Of a stretch of 46,959 nucleotides of DNA, positions 34,237 to 42,475 are shown one piece after another. The translations under genes were made by a program, and so were the position numbers. The notes beneath the pieces were generated by a model. The model was not told the origin of the DNA. It saw only the letters and a program-made list of their open reading frames with translations, and ran no database searches. Each line of letters begins with the position of its first letter. The stretch's first letter is position 1. Origin of the DNA: Verrucomicrobiota bacterium (GTDB lineage: Bacteria; Verrucomicrobiota; Verrucomicrobiia; Opitutales; Opitutaceae); contig JAEWIY010000073.1 in NCBI GenBank assembly GCA_023386835.1, forward strand, positions 1 to 46,959, given 5' to 3'.

Positions 34237-35250
34237 GTGCATCCCCTCGCTGACTTGCTTAGCGCGGTCGGGTTGAGCCACCCGCTCACGTACTCCGCGA
34301 TCGTTGTCATCGCCTCGTGGCTGATTCTTTGGCGCGTGGAGAGCTGCCTCGATCGAGGTCTCGAAGGAACGGCGCTGGGCACGCTGATGCTGCCGTACTG
34401 CTCCGGTCTCGGTAACCTGCTGTTCGTGCTCCTCATCCTGCGCGACGGCGGCGACACGGAGGAGGTGGTGGTCAACGCATTGGTCAACAACGTCACCAAT
34501 CTGACGCTACTGCTCGGCCTGCCGGCGCTGATCTGGGGACTCGTGCTGATCCCGCGGGGCACCGCGAAGAAAGCGGGCAGCGCGCGACGTTCACGCAATG
34601 GCCAACTGGAACAACAGCTCAGCCGACTGTCGGTCCTGCTGACGTTGTGCGCCGTTGCGTTCTTCACCGGCGCCGTGTGGTGGCTTGGTCGTGATGGCCA
34701 GCTCGACGCCACCGATGGCGCGGTGTTGATCGGTCTCTTCCTGTTTTGGCAGTGCATCCAGGTTTTCGACACCTTGAAGAACAACCTGCAGCGCAATGTC
34801 CGACTCGGACCCATGCTGATCGTGGACACGGCAGTGGTGCTCGCCTCCGCTTGGTTGTTGTACGAGAGCCTTGAGTGGATCGTCGGGTGGTTGTCGTCCT
34901 CACGTCACCCTTGGTTCAACGCCGATCAACTGGGCTGGCTGACCGGATGGTTGCTCGTGCTGCCCAACGCCTTGGTCGCCCTGTTCTACGCGGCGAGGCG
35001 CCGGGCCGACATCGTGTACAGCTCGCAGGTCGGCGACGGACACATCTGCATTCCGCTCTGCCTCGGCCTCTGCGCGGTCGCGACGCCGATCCCGGTGCCG
35101 CCGATCCTCGAACCGGCGCTGTGGCTGTTGCTCGGCACCACCGCCGTGCACGTGGTCAGCCTGCTGCTCTTCGGTCGATTGCCCCGACTGTTCGCGGCGG
35201 CGCTCGTGCTCGCCTACGGTTGGTTCGTCTACACGGGCATGCTGGCCTGA
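34237..35250 (+). CDS. Cation exchanger-like membrane protein (CaCA superfamily-like)
   Basis: 337 residues with about ten transmembrane helices. The segment ALGTLMLPYCSGLGNLLFVLLILRDG...VVVNALVNNVTNLTLLLGLPAL near residues 46-101 recalls the alpha-repeat of Na+/Ca2+ exchanger-type proteins. A second, weaker half is NADQLGWLTGWLLVLPNALVALFYAARRRADIVYSSQVGDGHICIPLCLGLCAV. A basic loop (KKAGSARRSRNGQ) separates them. The canonical G(S)xxEhx(T)S motif is not intact, so ion specificity is not assigned. GTG start, 3 nt after the lipoate-ligase-type gene; the pair is probably cotranscribed. Confidence 0.65.
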   Translation: MHPLADLLSAVGLSHPLTYSAIVVIASWLILWRVESCLDRGLEGTALGTLMLPYCSGLGNLLFVLLILRDGGDTEEVVVNALVNNVTNLTLLLGLPALIWGLVLIPRGTAKKAGSARRSRNGQLEQQLSRLSVLLTLCAVAFFTGAVWWLGRDGQLDATDGAVLIGLFLFWQCIQVFDTLKNNLQRNVRLGPMLIVDTAVVLASAWLLYESLEWIVGWLSSSRHPWFNADQLGWLTGWLLVLPNALVALFYAARRRADIVYSSQVGDGHICIPLCLGLCAVATPIPVPPILEPALWLLLGTTAVHVVSLLLFGRLPRLFAAALVLAYGWFVYTGMLA

Positions 35251-35293
35251 GAACGTAGGGTGACGCCCTCATCGACCAGCGCGGTGCGCGTGT

Positions 35294-35710
35294 TCAGACG
35301 AGCGGATCCTGCTGAAAAGCTTCCGCCAGCTCGGCGAACGCACGCTGCGCCGGCTTCCAACCCGGCGCGCTGCGAATCTCCTCCATCGTGCGGCCCGTGT
35401 GGTTGAGCAAGAGGTAGCCGCGCTCTCCCACGCGCACGCACGCGTCGAACGCCGTGCCCTCCGCCTCGAGGGCGAAAACAAAATCTCCAACGGGCAACGG
35501 ACGACCGACCAATTGCGCGAGCAGGGCCTGCACATCGGCGAGAAACGTCCGACGAAAATCCTCCGATCGCGGTCCTTCGTACGCTGCGATCGTCGCGGAA
35601 CCTCCCTGGACAACGATCAAGGCCCACTCGTCGAACACGACATCGCCATAGAGCGAAGCGAGGCGGCTGACGGAGCGTTGAACGGCGGCGCGAGCAGCGG
35701 TGAGATCCAT
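35294..35710 (-). CDS. Hypothetical protein
   Basis: 138 residues from the ATG at 35710, chosen because the in-frame extension to 35815 reads as a proline- and arginine-rich non-domain stretch. The protein is acidic, with mixed alpha/beta content: MDLTAARAAVQRSVSRLASLYGDVVFDEWALIVV, then GSATIAAYEGPRSEDFRRTFLADVQALLAQL, and DACVRVGERGYLLLNHTGRTMEEI. The VRVGERGYLLLNHTGRT strands loosely recall roadblock/profilin-like domains, but I do not claim the family. It sits divergent from the histone-like micro-gene, with a symmetric element in between. Confidence 0.65.
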   Translation of the reverse strand: MDLTAARAAVQRSVSRLASLYGDVVFDEWALIVVQGGSATIAAYEGPRSEDFRRTFLADVQALLAQLVGRPLPVGDFVFALEAEGTAFDACVRVGERGYLLLNHTGRTMEEIRSAPGWKPAQRAFAELAEAFQQDPLV

Positions 35711-35769
35711 GCGCTCCTCATGCCAAAACGCCGGGACGCCGCAAGCCTCCACCGGGCGGCGCCGGGTTA

Positions 35770-35794
35770 TATCCGTTATCCGAATACGCGGATA
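35770..35794. promoter_or_regulatory. TATCCG repeat/palindrome, possible operator
   Basis: TATCCG occurs at 35770-35775 and 35777-35782, and its reverse complement CGGATA at 35789-35794, giving TATCCG-N6-CGGATA plus a third half-site. The element lies 60-85 bp upstream of the unknown gene starting at 35710 and about 180 bp before the histone-like gene, and overlaps a TATAAC-like -10 on the minus strand. Confidence 0.35.
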
Positions 35795-35970
35795 GGGCCT
35801 GATGGCGGACAACAAAAATCTTCAATCCTTGTCCACTGCACACTTGCAATTAGTCACAACTCTTTGATGCTGCATTCACGCGGCGCATGGTGCGCCAAGT
35901 GTCCGCGCGATGCGAATCAAGCGGGCGAAAGATCAGAACCAATACAACGATCCCCAAAAAGGAGAACGAT

Positions 35971-36051
35971 ATGGCTAAAGCCAAAAAGACGGTGAAGAAG
36001 GCCGCGAAGAAAGCTCCGGCCAAGAAGAAGACGGCCAAGAAGAAGAAGTAA
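35971..36051 (+). CDS. Histone H1-like lysine/alanine-rich micropeptide (26 aa)
   Basis: 26 codons, starting MAKAKKTVKKAAKKAP and ending in KKKK. Fourteen of 26 residues are Lys, with Ala, Pro and Thr making up almost all the rest, like the C-terminal tail of histone H1 and bacterial HctA/AlgP-type proteins. Evidence for a real gene: a strong ribosome site (AAGGAG, 6-7 nt before the ATG), an AT-rich upstream region unusual for this genome, and a perfect intrinsic terminator 26 nt after the stop. Short lysine-rich peptides annotated as histone-like are known to me from Verrucomicrobiota genomes. The likely role is DNA or RNA binding and nucleoid compaction, which is inference. It is below the size limits of most gene callers. 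Confidence 0.8.
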   Translation: MAKAKKTVKKAAKKAPAKKKTAKKKK

Positions 36052-36076
36052 GGCCGAGTCACCGACTCACATCTGT

Positions 36077-36114
36077 GCAGCCGCCCGTTTTCCGACGGGC
36101 GGCTGCTTTGTTTT
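36077..36114 (+). terminator. Strong Rho-independent terminator of the histone-like gene
   Basis: A perfect 11-bp GC-rich stem (GCAGCCGCCCG at 36077-36087, CGGGCGGCTGC at 36096-36106), an 8-nt loop TTTTCCGA, then TTTGTTTT. It lies 26 nt after the stop of the micro-gene. Confidence 0.93.
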
Positions 36115-36257
36115 CCGAGGTTCACACCGCAGCGGAGCCCGCTCTCCGCGTAGATCCTTCCATCGACGTTCGTCAGCGAAGACAGCGCACGCGCGTGAGT
36201 ACCGCGGCGGAATCAAGCGCCGCCGGCACCGTGATCAACGACTGCCCGGACCGAGCG

Positions 36258-36608
36258 TCAGTTGAGGTCCCAACCCGGATGTTTCGACGGACCCGGCCCC
36301 ACGAGTTCCAGTTCCTCTTCCTGGTGCGCGGCCGCTTCCTCGGGCGGCAACTCTTCCAACGGCGCGAACCGTTCCGAGGTGAACCCGAGTTCCTGTTGCC
36401 CTTGGTGAAACGGATCCGGCGGGTTGTGCAGTTCTTCGAGCAACAGCCCGACCGTCGCGGTCTCGCCACCCTTCACGATCTTCTCCCGCCCGAGGAAGAC
36501 CTCGCGGATGGTGTACGTGACGCCCTTCACCGGCAGCTGCTTGTAGATCGCCCGGATGATCGGCGGGAAGGTATCGTTGATGCACACGACGCGCTGACCT
36601 TTGACCAT
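36258..36608 (-). CDS. Hypothetical protein
   Basis: 116 residues from the ATG at 36608 (MVKGQRVVCINDTFPP), preferred over the ORF start at 36641. The N-terminal half looks like a small beta domain (QRVVCINDTFPPIIRAIYKQLPVKGVTYTIREVFLGRE). A segment VGLLLEELHNPPDPFHQGQQELGFTSERFAPLEEL and an acidic tail rich in Glu follow. I recall similar small proteins as uncharacterised ORFs in Bacteroidota and Verrucomicrobiota and their phages, with SH3-like folds. Function unknown. Last gene of the minus-strand group, 72 bp after DUF5069. Confidence 0.7.
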   Translation of the reverse strand: MVKGQRVVCINDTFPPIIRAIYKQLPVKGVTYTIREVFLGREKIVKGGETATVGLLLEELHNPPDPFHQGQQELGFTSERFAPLEELPPEEAAAHQEEELELVGPGPSKHPGWDLN

Positions 36609-36680
36609 GACGTATCGAATCTGATTACACGAAGTTCGCAAAGCGCCGCTCGCGGGTGAACGCCACGGCTCGGGAGTCCG

Positions 36681-37142
36681 CTACTCGATCCGGCCTTCGT
36701 CGAAATCGATCAGGTCCGGCACGCTCTTGATGTCATCCACCCGATCGGCGCAGCCCATCGCGGTCAGCGCCTCACGCAGGAACGCACGGCCCGCCTCCGT
36801 CATCCCCTTTTGCACCAGCTCGCGGTTCCACTTGGCCGCGCGCACGTCGGCCGGGAACAAGGCGCGCAACGTCTCCTCCACCTCCGCTTCGTCCGTCGAT
36901 TCATGCACGATCTTCTCGACCGCGTTGGGGTCGATGCCGAGGTGAAGACAGAGGAAACGATCGAGGCCGCGCTTGTAGTTCTTTGCGTAGCTGGGAGGCA
37001 GCGCGCCATGGACCTTCACGTACCGGCACTTGGCGAGAAAGCGCGGAAGGTAGAGCAACCCGGTGCCGCCGTGCGCGAGGTACGGCGACGGCAGGCAGGT
37101 CAGAACATCGCCTGAAGATCCCGGAATCGGCCGCGACGGCAT
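36681..37142 (-). CDS. DUF5069 family protein
   Basis: 153 residues. The pattern matches DUF5069: GDVLTCLPSPYLAHGGTGLLYLPRFLAKCRYVKVHGALPPSYAKNYKRGLDRFLCLHLGID (about 12-72), followed by helices DEAEVEETLRALF and AKWNRELVQKGMTEAGRAFLREAL. Several Cys residues and a conserved RxxxK...G.LP..Y pattern are present. Function is unknown to me. It starts 3 nt after the ppnP stop, so the two are cotranscribed, downstream of a hybrid kinase. Confidence 0.85.
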   Translation of the reverse strand: MPSRPIPGSSGDVLTCLPSPYLAHGGTGLLYLPRFLAKCRYVKVHGALPPSYAKNYKRGLDRFLCLHLGIDPNAVEKIVHESTDEAEVEETLRALFPADVRAAKWNRELVQKGMTEAGRAFLREALTAMGCADRVDDIKSVPDLIDFDEGRIE

Positions 37143-37145
37143 GGG

Positions 37146-37472
37146 TCAGCTCAGGAAGGAACAGATGTATTCACAGACGCCGGACTTCACCGCGATCGTG
37201 AACCCGGAATTGCCCGGCACATCAAATGCACCGCCGGCTCCGTACGTCTGCACTCCGGTTCCACCGTCGAGCGTGACCTCGCATTCACCCGCCACGATTT
37301 CCATCCGCTCCGGCGCACCGGTGCCGAAGTGATAGGAACCGGGCTGGATGGCACCAAGCGTCTTCTTGCTGCCGTCGGAAAACCAGACGGTGTACGAGAC
37401 CACGTCGCCGTCGAAGTAGACGTTCGCCTTCGTTTGGATCGTGACGCCGGAGAATTCGGTGGGATGTGCCAT
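37146..37472 (-). CDS. ppnP: Pyrimidine/purine nucleoside phosphorylase (DUF1255 family)
   Basis: 108 residues from the ATG at 37472. A single small cupin barrel of the DUF1255/PpnP family: FSGVTIQTKANVYFDGDVVSYTVWFSDGSKKTLGAIQPGSYHFGTGAPERMEIVAGECEVTLDG, then FDVPGNSGFTIAVKSGVCEYICSFL. These proteins phosphorolyse several nucleosides (uridine, adenosine, guanosine and others) to base plus ribose-1-phosphate in salvage. The ORF extension to 37517 is non-conserved. It is 65 bp downstream of the hybrid kinase and 3 nt before the DUF5069 gene. Confidence 0.92.
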   Translation of the reverse strand: MAHPTEFSGVTIQTKANVYFDGDVVSYTVWFSDGSKKTLGAIQPGSYHFGTGAPERMEIVAGECEVTLDGGTGVQTYGAGGAFDVPGNSGFTIAVKSGVCEYICSFLS

Positions 37473-37537
37473 GACGAAAGGAGCAGTCGACCGATGCGAA
37501 CGACGCGGTGCAAGCAACGATTGGTCGCTCGAATCCG

Positions 37538-39598
37538 TCAGCGTGCTGCGGCGACGGCGTGCGCGAGAGCTTCCTGCAACGCTTCAAACCGAATCGGCTT
37601 CGTCACGAAGTCATGCATGCCGGCCGCAAGCGCCTCGTCGCGGTCGCGCTTCGTTGCCGCCGCCGTCAGGGCAATGATCCGCGGCGACCCCACGATATCG
37701 AGGGTCGTGCGAATCGCGCGCGCGGCCGCGAGTCCATCGAGCACCGGCATGTGCACGTCCAGCAAGACCACGTCGTAAGCTTCACGTCGCAACGCCTCGA
37801 CCGCATCGGCGCCGTTGTTCACGGCCTGCGCGAAATGGCCGAGTTGAGCCAACATCAGCAGCACGACGCGTTGGTTCACCGCATTGTCTTCCGCCACCAG
37901 GATGCGCAGCGGCGCGTGAGTGGAAGGGAGGCCGGACTCTGCGGCGGCAGGCTCCGCCAATGTTGCAACGCGATTCGCAACCGCAGACTCGAGGCCTTGC
38001 TCGCACGCCCGCAGGAGTTCCTCCGGCTTGAGCGGTTTGTGCAGCAACACGTCGGTGCCCTCAAACGCGCGACCGGACCGCACGCTGTAACCCACCACGC
38101 AGCGCGGGCGGTGCGCGGTCGGCAGTCGCTCCAGGAGCTGCTGACCCGTGCCGTCCGGCAGCCCTTCATCCACCACCAGCAAATCGTAGCTCTCCGGTGC
38201 TTGAAGTTTGTGTCGTGCACCCGTGATCGTTTCCACGACCTCCACCTGCATTCCGCACGTCTCTGCGGCGTGGCGCAGTATCCGTTGCGTGGTGGCATTA
38301 TCCTCGACCAGCAACATCCGGCGGCCCCGCAAGCTCTCCGGAAGCACGCGCGAAACGGATGCGACCGGTCGGATCGCAACCGTGAAAAAGAACGTCGCGC
38401 CGCACCCGGCCTCGCTCTGCACCCACATCCGCCCGCCCATCAACTCCGCCAGGCGCTTGCTGATAGCGAGACCCAGGCCGGTACCACCGTGGGTGCGCGC
38501 CGTGGAGCGTTCGAGTTGGGAGAAGGGTTGGAAAAGACGGTCCTGCCTTTCTTTCTGAATACCGACGCCGGTGTCGCGAACGGCAAACTGCAGCACGCAC
38601 GTCGAGGTCTCGTTCGCTGCGGGAACACGTTGCACCTCCACAACAATCTCGCCGTGTTCGGTAAACTTCACCGCGTTGCCGACGAGATTCAGCAGGATCT
38701 GCCGCACTCGGACAAAGTCCCCGCGCACTCGCAACGGCACGTCGTCGTGCACCACCGCGACCAACTCGAGACCCTTCGCAAACGCCCGTCCGGCGAGCGG
38801 ATCGAGCGCTTCGTCGATACAGGGACCGAGAGCGAACTCCGCGTCGTCCAATTCCAGATGGCCCGCCTCGATCTTGGAATAATCGAGGGTGTCATTCAGC
38901 ACGCCGAGCAGGGCGTCGCCGGAAACGCGGATCGTGCGCAGATACTCCCGCTGCTCCTCCGTTAGCGTGGTGCGTTCGAGGATGTGAGCCATGCCGATCA
39001 CGCCCGTGAGCGGGGTGCGGATCTCGTGGCTCATCATCGCGAGAAAGGCGGACTTCGCCTGGTCGGCCAACGCGGCCTCCGTCGCGAGCGAGTTGGCGCG
39101 CGCGATCGCCGCCTCCAGCTGCGCATTCATTTGCTCAAAGGCGTCACACGCCGCCAGCAGTTCGGCCTTCGCTTTTCTTTCCTCGGTGATGCAGTGCCGC
39201 ACCACCCAGATCGCTTCAGCGCGAGCGGGCGACTCACCCCACGGCTGCAACTCCCAACGCGTCCACTGCGTCGTCCCATCGTCCGCCAAACTCGCCATCT
39301 CCTCCCTTACGTGTTCGCCGGCTCGGGCTCGTTCGAAGGCCGACGTCCAGTGGGGAAACGCGTCTTCCAGCACGGGAGCAGCCAAACCGCCCGAGCGTGC
39401 CTTGGGCACTCGTTCGGCAAATCCTCGGCTCCGCCCAATGAAGCACCCTTCACGATCCACCGCCGCGACCGCCGTCGGCAGGTCATCCCACTCTGGTGTC
39501 CAAATGAGCCTCCGTGCGCCGGGAGGCGCCGCGGTGAGGTTCTGGGGCACCGCCAACAACGGCGTGGCGCGAGCAGGGCGGGCGGCTAAAGAAATCAC
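37538..39598 (-). CDS. Hybrid sensor histidine kinase with PAS and two receiver domains
   Basis: 686 residues, soluble. A PAS-like sensor (about 40-145) leads into a coiled-coil linker and the HisKA domain with His191 (AMMSHEIRTPLTGVIGMAHIL). The HATPase domain has QILLNLVGNAVKFTE (N box), DTGVGI (G1) and THGGTGLGLAISKRL (G2). Receiver 1 (about 430-540) has MLLVEDNATTQ and Asp in LLVVDEGLPDG; receiver 2 (about 560-680) has ILVAEDNAVNQ, Asp in VVLLDVHMPVLDG and FVTKPI. Receiver 2 is canonical. There is no HPt domain. GTG start; no better start precedes the PAS region. It leads a minus-strand group with ppnP, DUF5069 and an unknown gene, and is divergent from the TonB operon (179 bp gap). Confidence 0.93.
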   Translation of the reverse strand: MISLAARPARATPLLAVPQNLTAAPPGARRLIWTPEWDDLPTAVAAVDREGCFIGRSRGFAERVPKARSGGLAAPVLEDAFPHWTSAFERARAGEHVREEMASLADDGTTQWTRWELQPWGESPARAEAIWVVRHCITEERKAKAELLAACDAFEQMNAQLEAAIARANSLATEAALADQAKSAFLAMMSHEIRTPLTGVIGMAHILERTTLTEEQREYLRTIRVSGDALLGVLNDTLDYSKIEAGHLELDDAEFALGPCIDEALDPLAGRAFAKGLELVAVVHDDVPLRVRGDFVRVRQILLNLVGNAVKFTEHGEIVVEVQRVPAANETSTCVLQFAVRDTGVGIQKERQDRLFQPFSQLERSTARTHGGTGLGLAISKRLAELMGGRMWVQSEAGCGATFFFTVAIRPVASVSRVLPESLRGRRMLLVEDNATTQRILRHAAETCGMQVEVVETITGARHKLQAPESYDLLVVDEGLPDGTGQQLLERLPTAHRPRCVVGYSVRSGRAFEGTDVLLHKPLKPEELLRACEQGLESAVANRVATLAEPAAAESGLPSTHAPLRILVAEDNAVNQRVVLLMLAQLGHFAQAVNNGADAVEALRREAYDVVLLDVHMPVLDGLAAARAIRTTLDIVGSPRIIALTAAATKRDRDEALAAGMHDFVTKPIRFEALQEALAHAVAAAR

Positions 39599-39777
39599 GA
39601 GGAGAGGGGGACTTCACCCCAGAACGTCACAAAGGAACTGTACTTTAGATCCTGCCCGTCCAACCCCGCCCTTCTCTAACGGATGCCGGCGCCGGCGTCG
39701 TGCGCTGATGTTGTACCTCTCTGGTTCATTGACTTCCGCCGGCGCGCACAAAGCATGCTGCCACCCCCCATACCCCA

Positions 39778-40545
39778 ATGCGGCTCACGCGTTTTCTGTT
39801 TTCCGGCGCGAGCGTGGCCGGATGTCTGTTGCTGCCTCAACTGCCCGCGGCCGAACCGGCTTCGACCGAAGAGATCGAACAGTCGGTCCTCCGCTGGTCC
39901 CAATTGCGCGCGGAAACGAGCCGCATGGAGTCCGAATGGCGTTGGCAGGAACAGGTGCTGCGCTCCACGCGCGATGCGCTTGAACAGCGGTTGCAGCAAC
40001 TCGAGGACGAACGGGACACACTTCGCGCGGCCCACGGGCCGGAACTCGCCGAACTCGAGACGCTCACCCAACGCAACGCGGAGAGTCGCGCGGCGCTGAC
40101 GACGGCCACCGAGACGTTGACCGCCCTCACCGCTCGCGTGCTCGCGATGCGGCCTCGGCTCCCGCCCCGTTTGAACGCCGCCATCGACCTGCCAGCACGC
40201 AGCTTGGCGGATCCGCGGTTGCCGTTGGCTGAACGCGTGCAACATCTCGCCGCGATCCAGGCGCGCTGCGCGCAATTCAGCCGGATGATCACCTACTCCG
40301 AGGAAGTCATCGAACTGAATGCCGATGAGCCGCCGCGTCTGTGCGAGGTGATCTACTGGGGGTTGGCCGCCGCCTATGCTCTCGATCGGGACGGTGAACG
40401 CGCACTGCTCGGCTCGCCGACAGCGGAGGGCTGGCGATGGGAGCCGCGGCCCGAGCTCGCGACCGACGTCGCCCGTTTGCTGGCCGATCATCGTGACCAA
40501 CAGGAACCCGCCTTCACCTCCCTGCCTTTTCGAGTGATCCCATGA
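39778..40545 (+). CDS. DUF3450-type periplasmic coiled-coil protein of TonB complex locus
   Basis: 255 residues. A signal peptide (RLTRFLFSGASVAGCLLLPQLPAA) is followed by a long coiled coil (about 30-125; LRAETSRMESEWRWQEQVLRSTRDALEQRLQQLEDERDTL). The C-terminal half contains LAERVQHLAAIQARCAQFSRMITYSEEVIEL and VIYWGLAAAYALDRDGERALLGSPTAEGW. This matches DUF3450, encoded at the head of the TonB2/Ttp-type energy-transduction loci of many Gram-negatives. The stop overlaps the ATG of the next gene (ATGA). First gene of a seven- or eight-gene unit. Confidence 0.85.
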   Translation: MRLTRFLFSGASVAGCLLLPQLPAAEPASTEEIEQSVLRWSQLRAETSRMESEWRWQEQVLRSTRDALEQRLQQLEDERDTLRAAHGPELAELETLTQRNAESRAALTTATETLTALTARVLAMRPRLPPRLNAAIDLPARSLADPRLPLAERVQHLAAIQARCAQFSRMITYSEEVIELNADEPPRLCEVIYWGLAAAYALDRDGERALLGSPTAEGWRWEPRPELATDVARLLADHRDQQEPAFTSLPFRVIP

Positions 40546-41972
40546 GACCCCGCAAGAGCTGGATCCTCACCCTGGTTGGGCTCGCGACCGCCACCGGGCT
40601 GCTGGCCCAAGCCCCCGCCTCCACCCTGTCGGAGCGGATGCGGGAGGCGAAGATCAGCTACGAACAGCCGTTGCAGCAGGCGACCGAGGAACTCCAGGCG
40701 ACGCGTGAACGCATCACCCAGGAACGCGTGCCGCTGGTGGAGGCCAACCGGGAGCTGCAACAACGCATTCTGAGGCTGGAGACCGAGTTGCGCCTGCTTC
40801 GCCACGAGGCCACACATGCAGAACAGCTGCGGCGGCAACTCACGCAGGAGAGCGAAGAGCTTCGCCGCAACCTGGGTTATGTGCGCAGCACCGCCCAGGA
40901 ACGCATGCAAGACCTGACCGCTCACCAGCTGCCGGGTGAAGCGGCTTTGCACGGCGCAGCCCTTTCCGAGTTGCAACATCGGCTCGACGCCAGCGCCGGC
41001 ACACCCGACGTCACGGCCGCCACCCAGGCGCTCGAAAGCGTCTGGGAGCACCTGGAAGAACAGCTCGGCGGCTACGTCGCCCCGGGACGGGCGGCGGCAC
41101 TACATACTAATACACTGGTCACGGGTCAGTTCCTCTGGGCCGGGCCGGAAGGTTACTTTCGCTCCGATGACGGGAAATTGCTCGGCGTGGCGCGCAGTCG
41201 GGACGGTGGTGAGGCGGTCATTCACCCGGTGCCCGCCTGGTCCGCGGAATCCGCCGCCGCACTCTTCCGGGGCGAGTTGGGCACCGTGCCGTTCGATGGA
41301 TCCGGTGGTCAGGCGCTCCGCTTGGAAATGGCGCGCGGAACGTGGCGCGATCACATCAAGAAAGGGGGAGTGATCGGCTATGTGATCCTCGCGCTCGGCG
41401 GAGTTGCGGTGCTGATCATCGGCTGGAAACTGCTGGACCTGCGGCAACTCTCTGTCGAAGCACCGCCCCAAGTGCGCCCGGTGCTGGCGGCAGTACGCGA
41501 ACAACGGCTCGACGATGCGCGTGCGACTGCGCGCTCGCTCCGCCCGCATACCCGGGAGTTGTTCAGCACGGCGCTCGATCTGTCGCACCGCACCAAGACC
41601 GCGATCGAGGAGCAGCTTTACGCGCTTCTGCTTCGTTGGCGGCTGCACCACGAGCGCCGGCTCCCCCTGCTCGCCGTGATCATCACCGCCAGCCCGCTGC
41701 TCGGCCTGCTCGGCACAGTGACGGGCATGGTGAAAACGTTCACGCTCATCACCGTGTTTGGCACCGGCAACGCGGACAAGTTGGCCAGCGGCATCTCCGA
41801 GGCCCTCGTGACGACGGAGCTCGGCCTCGCCATCGCGATTCCGACGCTGATCGTGCACGGGTATCTCTCCCAACAGGTCAAACGGCGGCTGTCCCTGCTC
41901 GAGCGCTACGCCGTCGAGTTTGTCGCGGCGCACGAAGCCCGCGAACCGACCGCCACCATCGTTTCAGTCTGA
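40542..41972 (+). CDS. MotA/TolQ/ExbB-type proton channel protein with periplasmic coiled-coil extension (TtpC-like)
   Basis: 476 residues. A signal segment (RPRKSWILTLVGLATATGLLA) precedes a long periplasmic coiled coil (about 25-145) and a domain around LHTNTLVTGQFLWAGPEGYFRSDDGKLLGVARS. ExbB-type helices follow: GVIGYVILALGGVAVLIIGWKLL (about 277-299), LPLLAVIITASPLLGLLGTVTGMVKTF (about 375-401), and ISEALVTTELGLAIAIPTLIVHGYL (about 420-444). The size and extension match TtpC, the accessory ExbB-like subunit of TonB2 systems. It should sit in the inner membrane and form a proton-driven motor with ExbB and ExbD. It overlaps its neighbours at both ends. Confidence 0.9.
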   Translation: MRPRKSWILTLVGLATATGLLAQAPASTLSERMREAKISYEQPLQQATEELQATRERITQERVPLVEANRELQQRILRLETELRLLRHEATHAEQLRRQLTQESEELRRNLGYVRSTAQERMQDLTAHQLPGEAALHGAALSELQHRLDASAGTPDVTAATQALESVWEHLEEQLGGYVAPGRAAALHTNTLVTGQFLWAGPEGYFRSDDGKLLGVARSRDGGEAVIHPVPAWSAESAAALFRGELGTVPFDGSGGQALRLEMARGTWRDHIKKGGVIGYVILALGGVAVLIIGWKLLDLRQLSVEAPPQVRPVLAAVREQRLDDARATARSLRPHTRELFSTALDLSHRTKTAIEEQLYALLLRWRLHHERRLPLLAVIITASPLLGLLGTVTGMVKTFTLITVFGTGNADKLASGISEALVTTELGLAIAIPTLIVHGYLSQQVKRRLSLLERYAVEFVAAHEAREPTATIVSV

Positions 41973-42475
41973 TGCTGGAGCCGGCCCTCGAACTTCTACG
42001 GCAGGGTGGATCGGTGATGATCCCGATCGTGGTGCTGTCCTGTGTTCTGTATCACGCGTCGCTGCGGCTGCTGATTGAGCTCCATCGCTCGCGTCGCCGT
42101 CTGCGCCACCCGAGGGCGCGATCCGCGCCCGCAGCTCAGGTGCAACTTTGGCAGTACGACCTGCGCGAGCTGTTCCGCTCCCATCGGCAACTGATCGGTG
42201 TGCTGATCGTGGCGGCTCCGTTGCTCGGGCTGTTGGGCACCGTGATGGGCATGATCAGCACCTTCGAAAGCCTGGCGACGCCCGAACTGCGCGGCTCGAC
42301 CCAAGGACTGGCCCGCGGCATCTCAATGGCCCTGGTCACCACCGAAGCGGGGCTCGCGGTGGCAATCCCGGCAGTCCTGATGCTCTACTACGCGCAACGG
42401 CAGATGCAGAAAGCGCTGCAGGAACTCATCGCGCTGGAGCAGCGCGTCACCGGGCGGGAGGTGGCCGCGGTATGA
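41972..42475 (+). CDS. exbB: ExbB/TolQ proton channel protein
   Basis: 167 residues from the ATG at 41972, whose A is also the last base of the upstream stop (TGATG). Three transmembrane helices are visible: SVMIPIVVLSCVLYHASLRLLIEL; LIGVLIVAAPLLGLLGTVMGMISTF; GISMALVTTEAGLAVAIPAVLMLYYA. The PLLGLLGTV(M)GM motif and the TEAGLAVAIP motif are conserved. This is the short ExbB partner of the TtpC-like subunit. The C-terminus overlaps the exbD start. Confidence 0.92.
   Translation: MLEPALELLRQGGSVMIPIVVLSCVLYHASLRLLIELHRSRRRLRHPRARSAPAAQVQLWQYDLRELFRSHRQLIGVLIVAAPLLGLLGTVMGMISTFESLATPELRGSTQGLARGISMALVTTEAGLAVAIPAVLMLYYAQRQMQKALQELIALEQRVTGREVAAV

Noticed and set aside
37508..38965. Plus-strand ORF of 485 codons opposite the two-receiver hybrid kinase
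   Set aside because: Shadow of a gene with intact HisKA, HATPase and receiver motifs.
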